Shown piece after piece: positions 7,248-15,004 of a stretch of DNA of 45,529 nucleotides. Under the pieces are notes generated by a model. The model saw only the letters and a list, made by a program, of their open reading frames with translations, searched no databases and was not told where the DNA came from. Numbering within the stretch: position 1 is the stretch's first letter; the number at the start of each line of letters is the position of its first letter. Where the stretch lies: the NCBI GenBank assembly GCA_944350115.1, contig CALVNZ010000002.1:73939-119467 (forward strand), given 5' to 3'. This DNA is from an uncultured Clostridia bacterium. Lineage in GTDB: Bacteria; Bacillota; Clostridia; Christensenellales; UBA1242. The position numbers and the translations under genes are program-made.

Positions 7248-9689
7248 ATGAAAAAGATTTATGCGTTTTTACTAATTTTATCTTTTGCATTTTTGGCATT
7301 TACTCCATTTGTAATGGAGAGTTTTGAAGCGAAAGCAGATGGAGCGCAACAAGAAAATATAATTAAAATTGACAGTTTCGACAATCTTTCAAATGTGGCA
7401 GAAAATGTCAACATCGGAAGTGATGACTATTTTGGCAAAACTTTAAAATTGACAAGTGACATTACTATAACTGGTGCGTGGAATCCAATAGGATCACAAA
7501 ACCATGTTTTTAAAGGAAATTTTGACGGAAACGGATTCTCTATTGATGTGAGCAATGCTGTAATCAATGGTGGCTCTTACCAAGGTATTTTTGGTTATGT
7601 TTCTGGTGGGGAGTTTAAAAACGTTCAGATTATTGGAAATGTTATGAGCGCAAACGGACAACTTTTGCCATCTTCAAGCAATGATGAAGTTTACTCTGGA
7701 CTTCTTATTGGAATGGGTGAAAGCGTTTCAATAACAAATTGTGAACTGATTTTACCAGATAATTACATTGAAAATGATATTTTAATTTCAAAGAAAACCA
7801 CAGTTGGCGCTTTGGCAGGGAAACTTGTTAACAGCACAATTTCAAATGTTGTTTCTTATTTAAATTTGTCTTTTACATATGAGCTTGCAAATGCTTACAC
7901 AATAAAAATTGGTGGTCTTGTTGGCGTAGGAAGTAATGTGGTTGCAGAAAAAGTTGTGGTTTTTGGCGACTCTATTTTAAGGGTCGAAAATCAACAACCT
8001 CAAAAATCGTCGACGCTTTATCTTGGTGGATTGTTCGGTGAAATTGAAGGTGGAAAGATCAAAGACAGCGTTCAAGGTGGAAACGTTAAAATCGAAAATA
8101 AAAATGATGTTGACAAGTTTAAAGTTGCAACAGTTGTCGGAAATATTTTGGTAAATCCACAAAGTGGAGATATTTCATCAGTTGCTTTTTATGCATCATC
8201 ACAAGAGGAAAAAGCGTTTGGAGTTTTTGAAAATGACGATGAAATCACTTACAAACCAAAGAACACAGCAACAAATGATTATGTAATGAGAGTTTTAAAA
8301 GACACAATGCTTTCCCGTTCTTTTTACACTTCTTTGACCACTGGTTTCGTCCTTGACGGCACAACTTACACTTTTGGTTGGAATGAAGATTTAGCAGACT
8401 GGGATTTTGCAAACACTTGGGTGCTTGTGTCTTCGGCAGACTCGACAACTCAACTTCGCTTGCAAGCATTTCAATATTTTAAAATCAATTTGTCCAGCGT
8501 TTTAGACTCAAGATTAACTAGTGTTGAAGGATTTTCCGAAGCGCAGGTGCAATATGGCGACTCAACCGAATTAAAAGTCACTTTTAAAGGTGCTGAAAAT
8601 GATGTTTTGGTTGATAATTCAAAATATTATGATGTGACAGACATTTCTCTTAATGGAGAAAGCATTGGTTTAGAAAATTTTATTGAAGAAAGTGAAGGGG
8701 TTTTTGTTTCAAAAGACGGCAATTACAAACTTGTTAAGTCAATTGAAAATGGAAAGACCGTTTATAGTTTGAAAGTGGTTGCTTCAAATGCAACGGAAGG
8801 GAATTATTCTTTTGTTTTGACGGCAATAAAATATCCGGCTTATTTTGTGGCAGGACAAGTTAAAGAAGATGGGACTGTTGATGTTGGGGCTAATGGCGGA
8901 ATAAGATACAAAGGGACAACTGCCACAAGCGATTTTCTTAATAAGGAATTATACAAAGGTGGCACAAATGTTGAAATAGAAGCATTGGGTGATAAGACAT
9001 ATGTGTTCACATCTTGGAGTTTGTATTATTTAGATTCAAACGGAACCGTTTTATATAATGGTCAAAAATGGAAAGAGGCAGAGGGCGTGTCATTCGAGTC
9101 GACTTCAAATCCACTAAAAGTTGTTTTTGGAGGTGATGACAAAACTGAAACTGCATTTAATCAAACATTTTTGCTTATTGCAAATTTTGTAAATGATCCT
9201 TGCTCTTTGACTTTTAGTTTTGATCCGAGCTTAATTACAAAAGTTGATGTAAATGGTCAAGAATTCAGCACTAGTGGGCAAACGGCACTTCTTGACAAAA
9301 ATGAAAGTGTGGTTTTGAAAATTTATGTTGCGAAAAATGTTAAATTGAATGTTGATTCACTTTCGTCGTCGATAAAAAATATGTTTGCTTCAAACACTTC
9401 GCGCCTTGATTATGACACTTACACCGATCCATTAAATGATGAGTTGATTGTTCATGAATTCACTTTTTCTACTTCATCGTTTAATTATGCTAGTTCATCA
9501 AACTTTACTTTTTCGTTGAGAGCTGAAGAAGGGGAAGGTGAAGAAGACAACGATCCAACAGTTTGGATTGTTGTTGGAGTTGTAGGCGGTGTTGTTTTGC
9601 TTGCAACAGCAGGGCTTGTGACATGGCTTGTTTTAAGAAGAAGAAATGCAGGCGGTGGAAAAGACGACTACAAAAAATATTATTATTAA
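7248..9689 (+). CDS. Large cell-surface protein with GLUG-like N-region and C-terminal membrane anchor
   Basis: The 813-residue protein begins with a signal peptide (KKIYAFLLILSFAFLAFTPF, cleavage near AKADG). Residues ~40-300 show beta-helix/GLUG-like segments: GNFDGNGFSIDV, YQGIFGYVSGGEFKNVQIIG, GGLVGVGS and LGGLFGEIEGG. The middle looks like extracellular beta-domains; a repeat-like module around YPAYFVAGQV and GGIRYKGT is seen. A C-terminal helix (VWIVVGVVGGVVLLATAGLV) is followed by RRRNAGGGKDDYKKYYY inside the cell. There is no LPXTG motif, so it is held by the membrane helix. A TTGGAA / TAAATT promoter (17-base spacing) ends about 15 bases before the ATG, and no ribosome binding site is visible. 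Likely an adhesin or surface structural protein; no specific function known. Confidence 0.75.
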   Translation: MKKIYAFLLILSFAFLAFTPFVMESFEAKADGAQQENIIKIDSFDNLSNVAENVNIGSDDYFGKTLKLTSDITITGAWNPIGSQNHVFKGNFDGNGFSIDVSNAVINGGSYQGIFGYVSGGEFKNVQIIGNVMSANGQLLPSSSNDEVYSGLLIGMGESVSITNCELILPDNYIENDILISKKTTVGALAGKLVNSTISNVVSYLNLSFTYELANAYTIKIGGLVGVGSNVVAEKVVVFGDSILRVENQQPQKSSTLYLGGLFGEIEGGKIKDSVQGGNVKIENKNDVDKFKVATVVGNILVNPQSGDISSVAFYASSQEEKAFGVFENDDEITYKPKNTATNDYVMRVLKDTMLSRSFYTSLTTGFVLDGTTYTFGWNEDLADWDFANTWVLVSSADSTTQLRLQAFQYFKINLSSVLDSRLTSVEGFSEAQVQYGDSTELKVTFKGAENDVLVDNSKYYDVTDISLNGESIGLENFIEESEGVFVSKDGNYKLVKSIENGKTVYSLKVVASNATEGNYSFVLTAIKYPAYFVAGQVKEDGTVDVGANGGIRYKGTTATSDFLNKELYKGGTNVEIEALGDKTYVFTSWSLYYLDSNGTVLYNGQKWKEAEGVSFESTSNPLKVVFGGDDKTETAFNQTFLLIANFVNDPCSLTFSFDPSLITKVDVNGQEFSTSGQTALLDKNESVVLKIYVAKNVKLNVDSLSSSIKNMFASNTSRLDYDTYTDPLNDELIVHEFTFSTSSFNYASSSNFTFSLRAEEGEGEEDNDPTVWIVVGVVGGVVLLATAGLVTWLVLRRRNAGGGKDDYKKYYY

Positions 9690-9691
9690 AA

Positions 9692-9720
9692 ATAAACAGC
9701 GTTAAAACGCTGTTTTTTTT
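9692..9720. terminator. Bidirectional terminator between the surface-protein gene and dinB
   Basis: AACAGCGTT and AACGCTGTT form a perfect stem with an A-run before and eight T after, serving the convergent genes on either side. Confidence 0.88.
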
Positions 9721-10912
9721 ATTCTTGAACATGGTTTTTAGGATTTATAAAACTTGATTTTTCACTTGCTTGATAAATGACTTTGTCTCCATATTTTTCA
9801 TTTATTTTGTCAATTGACAAACTTATTTTTTCTTTTTTTTCGTCAAAAAAACTTAATTGCCTAAACTTGTCAATTTTATTTAAGTTCGAGCATCTCAATC
9901 GTATGGCACGAATTGGTTTGGAATAATCAAAAAAGGAATCAATCAAAATCATTGCTTCCTTAATTAAGACGCTTGTTGCAAAACACGGAGCAATGGTTTT
10001 TGATTTTCGCATCTTTTCAAATTCGTTGGTTTTTAATGAAACAGAAATGGTTTTTGCTTCGAAGTTGCCTTGAATCAACCTTGAAGAAACTTTTTCTGCT
10101 AAAAAAGCGATCACTTTTTCAATGTCTTCGCGATTCGTAATGTCAGTTATAGTTGTGGTGCCGTTTCCAATACTTTTTGGTGGAACTAATTCAAAATAAT
10201 TATGAACCAAATCTTCGTCGCTTCCAAGCAGATTTCTTTTTAAATGAAGACCTGTTTTGCCCATGAGTTTTAAAATTATTTCATCTTTTAAATTACAAAA
10301 ATCTTGAATTGTTTTTATGTTCATAAGTGCAAATTTTCTTTCAAGTTTTTTCCCAATTCCAACTATTGAATTAAGGGGAAGTGGAAAAGCAATTTTTTTA
10401 TAATCATTTTTTGAAATTTGGGTGACAGCATCAGGTTTTTTTATGTCTGAGCCAAGTTTAGCATAAATTTTGTTGAAAGAAACTCCAATAGAAACGGTAA
10501 ATCCAAATTCTTTTTTTACTTTTTCCCTTATTTCGTTTGCTATTTGCAGGCCATCTTTTTTTAAAAGTTTTAAAGAATTTGTCACATCAAGCCAACATTC
10601 ATCAAGACCCAAAGGCTCTACGAAATCAGTGTAATCCAAATAAATTTGGTGCAGTTTTTTGGAAATTTCTTCATAAACGGAATAATGTGGTGCTAGGCAA
10701 ACAAGTTCAGGACAATATTGCTTTGCCTCGTAAATACTTTGTCCGGTTTTCACGCCAAGCGATTTTGCGAGTTCATTTTTCGCTAAAATAATCCCTGTTC
10801 TTTTTGCAGGATTGCCTGCCACAGCCACGGGTTTATCTTTCAAATGTGGTTGCGTTGTGCACTCAACAGAGGCAAAAAAATTGTTGACATCAGAATGTAA
10901 AATCGTTCTCAT
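9719..10912 (-). CDS. dinB: DNA polymerase IV (Y-family translesion polymerase)
   Basis: The 397-residue protein starts RTILHSDVNNFFASVE, the Y-family palm motif with catalytic Asp. The second catalytic motif EPLGLDECWLDVT is near residues 100-112, followed by SIGVSFNKIYAKLGSDIKKP. The helix-hairpin-helix SIVGIGKKLERKF and the little-finger domain follow. It copies past damaged bases, at the cost of fidelity. The C-terminus lacks an obvious beta-clamp QLxLF motif, though RQLSFF near residue 362 (FRQLSFFDEKK) fits a clamp-binding peptide. The start uses AAGGGAG 12 bases upstream. A TTGATA / TATACT promoter (18-base spacer) lies in the divergent intergenic region. Confidence 0.95.
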   Translation of the reverse strand: MRTILHSDVNNFFASVECTTQPHLKDKPVAVAGNPAKRTGIILAKNELAKSLGVKTGQSIYEAKQYCPELVCLAPHYSVYEEISKKLHQIYLDYTDFVEPLGLDECWLDVTNSLKLLKKDGLQIANEIREKVKKEFGFTVSIGVSFNKIYAKLGSDIKKPDAVTQISKNDYKKIAFPLPLNSIVGIGKKLERKFALMNIKTIQDFCNLKDEIILKLMGKTGLHLKRNLLGSDEDLVHNYFELVPPKSIGNGTTTITDITNREDIEKVIAFLAEKVSSRLIQGNFEAKTISVSLKTNEFEKMRKSKTIAPCFATSVLIKEAMILIDSFFDYSKPIRAIRLRCSNLNKIDKFRQLSFFDEKKEKISLSIDKINEKYGDKVIYQASEKSSFINPKNHVQE

Positions 10913-10916
10913 TTAT

Positions 10917-10967
10917 TTGCCATGCTCCCTTAAAAATAGTATAATTACATTGTATATATTCTATCAA
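10917..10967. promoter_or_regulatory. Overlapping divergent promoters (dinB and amidohydrolase-like/tex)
   Basis: Plus strand: TTGCCA (10917-10922), 17 bases, TATAAT (10940-10945). Minus strand: TTGATA (10962-10967), 18 bases, TATACT (10938-10943). The two -10 boxes share 4 bases, so polymerase can occupy only one at a time. Confidence 0.65.
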
Positions 10968-10980
10968 GTAGGTCTTTATT

Positions 10981-11679
10981 ATGCAACAAAATTTTTATAA
11001 TGCTTTTTGTGTCGTGAAGGATGAACAAGATTTTGTCAAAAATGTTTCAAACGGTGTTGAAAAACTCGACTGTTTGTGTGAAGATCCATTTTTTGCTGTG
11101 CAAATGATGAAAAAATATAATCTTAATGGCAAAATTATTGTTCCAATGAAATTCGCTCTTGACAATGCTAAACTTTTAAAATTAAAAAATTCTGGGTTTA
11201 AAATTTCAATCTTTATAGATTTGTTGGAAGATGAAAACATTTTAAATGCAATTGCGATGACGCAAATTCCAACCACGCTTTTGCTTTATGAAAACTTAAA
11301 TAGAACGGGTGAGATATCGCAAAAATATGGCGGGGTTATGCCAGCACAAGTTTTAGAAAAATTTGGTTTTCTCGACACAGAGTGCACCATTGTTGGCGCA
11401 ATGTATGCCGACAAAGATGATCTCACAATTTTGGGAGATTATGACGCAAAAGTTGTTTTATGCCCGCGCTCTTTTGCAAGCAAAGGCGGAACTTTTGCAA
11501 ATTTAAAACTTTTGCAAAAATATGATTTAAAGCTTTTTCTTGGCACTTTCGATTTTAATGAAATTGATTTTCAAAAAGAGAAAGAGTTTTTAAAACTTAC
11601 AAATTGTGCCTTGCACGAAAGTAAAGACGCAATCAGTGATGAATTTTTAAATAAAATTTCCAAAGGAGAACAAAAATGA
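10981..11679 (+). CDS. Amidohydrolase-like protein lacking the metal-binding residues
   Basis: This 232-residue protein resembles the second half of the barrel of amidohydrolases of the SAH/cytosine deaminase type. PAQVLEKFGFLDTECTIVGA (121-140) then YADKDDLTILGDYDAKVVLC and PRS align with the family's L-x-x-x-G-L-L-x-x-x-x-x-x-A-H-x-x-x-L-x-x-x-x-x-x-L and G-A-x-V-V-x-C-P-R-S-N. But the His of the AHC/AHG motif is replaced (VGAMY, 138-142), the terminal G-T-D is GTFDF, and no HxH motif is seen near the N-terminus. It therefore looks non-catalytic and is about half the normal length. Its TGA overlaps the ATG of tex by 4 bases, so translation of the two is coupled. Role unknown; perhaps a binding or regulatory domain. 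Confidence 0.6.
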   Translation: MQQNFYNAFCVVKDEQDFVKNVSNGVEKLDCLCEDPFFAVQMMKKYNLNGKIIVPMKFALDNAKLLKLKNSGFKISIFIDLLEDENILNAIAMTQIPTTLLLYENLNRTGEISQKYGGVMPAQVLEKFGFLDTECTIVGAMYADKDDLTILGDYDAKVVLCPRSFASKGGTFANLKLLQKYDLKLFLGTFDFNEIDFQKEKEFLKLTNCALHESKDAISDEFLNKISKGEQK

Positions 11680-13823
11680 CTATTAATGAAAAATTAGCAA
11701 GCGAATTTGGGTTAAAACCCGTTTATGTTGAAAACATCATATCTTTATTAGATGAAGGAAACACGATTCCTTTTATCGCGCGATATAGAAAAGAAATGCA
11801 TGGATCATGCGACGACCAAGTTCTTCGTGCGTTTTCTGACAGACTTAAATATTTGAGAAATCTCAATGAAGAAAAAGAAAAAGTTCAAAGAGTCATCACA
11901 GAACAAGGGAAATGGACGGAAGAACTCAGGCAAGCGCTCGAAAATGCACAAACTTTGACAGAAGTTGAAGACATTTACAGGCCTTACAAACCAAAGCGTA
12001 AAACTAGGGCGTCCGTTGCCATCGCAAAAGGGCTTGAACCACTTGCAGATTTGCTTGAAAAACAAGATAAAAACATATTAATTTTAAAAGAAGCAGAAAA
12101 GTTTATCACAGAAGAAGTTTTGACTGTTGAAGATGCGATTGCCGGTGCAAAAGACATTTTGGCGGAAAGAATCAGTGATGACGCAAATTTAAGGAAAACT
12201 TTAAGAGAACTTTTATATGAAAAAGCTATGATTGAATGTGAATTGCTTGATGGCGAAAACAAACTCACATATGAAACTTATGCTGGATTTAAACAACAAG
12301 CAAAATTGTTGCCTAGTCATCGTGTGCTTGCAATCAATCGTGGAGAAAAAGAAAAGTGTTTGAAAGTGAGTGTTGTGGTTAATCTTGAATTAATGCTCAA
12401 AGAAATTAGATTTGCTTATAAAAAAGACAATCCTGACACTGATGAAATTATAGAAGAAGTGATTGACGATGCTTATGAAAGATTGCTTTTCCCAGCGCTA
12501 GAAAGAGAACTTCGTTCAACTTTGACTGACACTGCATGTGAGCAAGCTATTAAAATGTTTGAAGTCAATTTAAAACCACTTTTAATGGAAGCACCACTTA
12601 AAAACAACATTATTTTAGGTTTAGACCCAGCTTACAGAACCGGTTGTAAAATTGCAGTCATTGACACAAAAGGTGATGTGCTTGCAACAACAGTGATTTA
12701 TCCAACACCCCCACAATCTAAAACGGAAGAGTCAATTGCAAAACTTAAAGAATTGATTGAAAAATACAATGTAGACATAGTTTCAATCGGCAACGGGACA
12801 GCTTCAAAAGAGGCAGAAATTTTTGTTGCGGAACTCATTAAACATGTTTCAAGACCTGTTTCTTATGCCGTTGTCAGTGAAGCAGGCGCATCAGTTTACA
12901 GCGCATCAAAGTTAGGGGCGGAGGAGTTCCCTGATTATGATGTTTCTTTGCGAAGCGCTGTTTCTATTGCCAGAAGATTGCAAGATCCTTTGGCAGAACT
13001 TATTAAAATTGATGTAAAAAGCATTGGTGTTGGACAATATCAACACGACATGCCTCAAAACAGGCTTACCGAAGTTTTGACAGGAGTTGTTGAAGATTGC
13101 GTAAACAGCGTTGGGGTTGACCTTAACACTGCTTCTCCAAGTCTTTTGTCTTATGTTTCAGGGCTTAATATGTCAATAGCAAAAAACATAACGGCATACA
13201 GAGCGAAAATTAAAGGCTTTAAAAACAGAGAACAACTGCTTTCAGTACCAAAATTGGGGCCAAAAGCCTATGAGCAATGTGCAGGATTTTTGCGTATAAC
13301 TGACGGTGATAACATTCTCGACAACACTGCGGTGCATCCAGAAGCCTATGAAGCAACTAAAAAGCTTTTGAATTTGTTTGGAGTAAGTTTGGAAGATGTC
13401 AAGAAAGGTGATTTAAGTTTGGAAAGCCTTGTTAAACTGAAAGGTGAAGAAAAGGTTGCAAACGAAATTGGTGTGGGCGTTCCAACACTTAAAGACATCG
13501 TTTCAGAAATTCAAAAACCGGGAAGAGATATTAGAGAAAGCATGCCAAAGCCTGAACTTAGGTCAGATGTGATCACCATGGAAGATTTAAAAGAGGGAAT
13601 GGTGCTTTCAGGAACTGTGCGAAATGTTATTGATTTTGGTGCGTTTGTCGATATTGGCGTGCATCAAGATGGACTTGTGCATATTTCTCAAATTTCAGAT
13701 GATTACATTAAACATCCTTCGGAAGTTTTGAAAGTTGGACAAAAAGTTCAGGTAAAAATTTTAAGTGTTGATTTGACGAAAAAACGCATAGCATTGACTA
13801 TGAAAGGAATTGAGAAGGAGTGA
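11676..13823 (+). CDS. tex: Tex family RNA-binding transcription accessory protein
   Basis: The 715-residue protein matches Tex in length and order. A helical N-domain contains IPFIARYRKEMHGSCDDQVL (residues ~32-51) and VEDIYRPYKPKRKTRA. A YqgF/RuvC-like RNase H fold follows (GLDPAYRTGCKIAVID, ~313-328), then helix-hairpin-helix motifs (DLNTASPSLLSYVSGL and FKNREQLLSVPKLGPKAYEQ) and a C-terminal S1 domain (GMVLSGTVRNVIDFGAFVDI to the end). Tex binds nucleic acid and influences transcription and recovery of stalled complexes. It overlaps the amidohydrolase-like gene by 4 bases and the mini-mcsA gene starts 3 bases after its stop, so these genes probably share a transcript with mcsB and clpC. 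Confidence 0.96.
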   Translation: MTINEKLASEFGLKPVYVENIISLLDEGNTIPFIARYRKEMHGSCDDQVLRAFSDRLKYLRNLNEEKEKVQRVITEQGKWTEELRQALENAQTLTEVEDIYRPYKPKRKTRASVAIAKGLEPLADLLEKQDKNILILKEAEKFITEEVLTVEDAIAGAKDILAERISDDANLRKTLRELLYEKAMIECELLDGENKLTYETYAGFKQQAKLLPSHRVLAINRGEKEKCLKVSVVVNLELMLKEIRFAYKKDNPDTDEIIEEVIDDAYERLLFPALERELRSTLTDTACEQAIKMFEVNLKPLLMEAPLKNNIILGLDPAYRTGCKIAVIDTKGDVLATTVIYPTPPQSKTEESIAKLKELIEKYNVDIVSIGNGTASKEAEIFVAELIKHVSRPVSYAVVSEAGASVYSASKLGAEEFPDYDVSLRSAVSIARRLQDPLAELIKIDVKSIGVGQYQHDMPQNRLTEVLTGVVEDCVNSVGVDLNTASPSLLSYVSGLNMSIAKNITAYRAKIKGFKNREQLLSVPKLGPKAYEQCAGFLRITDGDNILDNTAVHPEAYEATKKLLNLFGVSLEDVKKGDLSLESLVKLKGEEKVANEIGVGVPTLKDIVSEIQKPGRDIRESMPKPELRSDVITMEDLKEGMVLSGTVRNVIDFGAFVDIGVHQDGLVHISQISDDYIKHPSEVLKVGQKVQVKILSVDLTKKRIALTMKGIEKE

Positions 13824-13825
13824 GT

Positions 13826-13984
13826 TTGAAAGACATTTGCTCAAATTGCGGGACAAGTTATAAAGAAATTATGCGAACAGGTTTTGTTGGCTGTGAAGAA
13901 TGCTATCGTTCAATTCAGCCTTTGACTGAAAATGTTCGTGAACTTTTTGATGGGAAAATGCATTCAGGGAGGTCACCAAAGTAA
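13826..13984 (+). CDS. mcsA: Mini-McsA: single-zinc-finger partner of McsB
   Basis: This short gene encodes 52 residues: CSNC at residues 5-8 and CEEC at 23-26, then a C-terminal HSGRSPK. The sequence CGTSYKEIMRTGFVGCEECY has the pattern of the second zinc-binding module of McsA (C-G-x-x-x-x-x-x-x-x-x-x-x-x-G-C-x-x-C-Y), which activates the arginine kinase McsB. Normal McsA is about 180 residues with an N-terminal zinc module and a C-terminal UVR domain; both are missing. The start is TTG with GAAGGAG 5 bases upstream, inside the end of tex. mcsB follows 3 bases after the stop. No ctsR is nearby. The call rests on motif plus the mcsB-clpC context. Confidence 0.85.
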   Translation: MKDICSNCGTSYKEIMRTGFVGCEECYRSIQPLTENVRELFDGKMHSGRSPK

Positions 13985-13987
13985 AAC

Positions 13988-15004
13988 ATGACTGATTTTG
14001 ATTGTGTTGCAATTTCATCAAGAATTCGGTTTGCGCGAAATGTTGCGGGCATTGGATTTATGCCGTCAAAAATTGACGAAGCACAAATTTCTTACCTGAC
14101 CGACTCAATGGTGGCACTTTTGTCAGCTTCGGGAGATTACACAATCATGCCACTTGCATTTATGCCTCTTTCAAGATGCAAGGCGCTTTTGGAAAGACAT
14201 GTTATAAGCAAAGAATTAATCAACAACAAAGATATTTCCGTTGTTGCAACAAATGAAGATGAAAGCTTGATTTTTATGATTTTTGAAGAAGACCATTTGC
14301 GTGAGCAATGCATTCAACCAGGTTTTAGTTTACAAGAAGCTTACAATAAACTTTTGCCTATGGATGAAAAAATTTGCAAAAGTTTTAAAATTGCTTTTGA
14401 CGAAGAATTTGGCTTTTTAACATCTTCACCTGCAAATTTAGGTAATGGCATGCGAGCTTCTGTCATGGTGTTTATTCCTGCGTTAGAAAGAAGCGGAAGA
14501 ATTGACGAGTTAATTAAAGAAGCTGGACATTTTAATTTAACTTTTCGCGGTTTATATGGCGAAGGGAGTGAAGCGCTTGGAAGCATTTATCAAATTTCTA
14601 ATCAAGGATTGTTTGCTTGCAGTGAAGAAGAAGTGATTGATAAAGTCAGCGATTTCTTTTTTAACATTTATAATGAAGAGATGAGTTTAAGGAAGAAAAT
14701 TTTTGACGAAAATCATGATAAAATTTGCGATGAAGTGTTTAGAGCTCTTGCCATTTTAGAAAATAGTTTTCTTTTGGAAGAAAAAGAGATGATTTCACTT
14801 TTATCTTTGGTCAGGTTTGGACATGAACTTGGAATTTTAAAAATCAAAGATGTAAATCTTTTTATGAAGCTTTATTATCATGGCTCTTCGGCAAATTTGC
14901 ATGAAATTCGAGTTTTTTCGCAAGAAAAAAAGGAAAATAGAGTTCGAAGCGAGTATATAGCAAAGAGGGTTAAAAACCTTGTTGAGATTGGGAGGAAGGC
15001 ATGA
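13988..15004 (+). CDS. mcsB: Protein arginine kinase McsB
   Basis: McsB phosphorylates arginines on proteins and marks them for ClpC/ClpP degradation. The 338-residue product has the guanido-kinase signature AISSRIRFARNVAG (residues 8-21) and the ADP-binding core: SPANLGNGMRASVMVFIPAL near 150-169 and FRGLYGEGSEALGSIYQISN near 188-207. The usual length is about 350. In the family an arginine-binding pocket (RDxxRA) close to the C-terminus recognises phosphoarginine; no such motif is obvious here, so allosteric control may differ. It starts 3 bases after mini-mcsA and overlaps clpC by 4 bases (ATGA), so partner proteins are made together. Confidence 0.95.
   Translation: MTDFDCVAISSRIRFARNVAGIGFMPSKIDEAQISYLTDSMVALLSASGDYTIMPLAFMPLSRCKALLERHVISKELINNKDISVVATNEDESLIFMIFEEDHLREQCIQPGFSLQEAYNKLLPMDEKICKSFKIAFDEEFGFLTSSPANLGNGMRASVMVFIPALERSGRIDELIKEAGHFNLTFRGLYGEGSEALGSIYQISNQGLFACSEEEVIDKVSDFFFNIYNEEMSLRKKIFDENHDKICDEVFRALAILENSFLLEEKEMISLLSLVRFGHELGILKIKDVNLFMKLYYHGSSANLHEIRVFSQEKKENRVRSEYIAKRVKNLVEIGRKA

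Noticed and set aside
4373..9689. A complete prophage or island
   Set aside because: Only the terminase and a regulator-like gene look phage-related. No integrase, portal, capsid, tail or lysis gene is visible, and the tRNA duplication lies on the other side of the tRNA from these genes.
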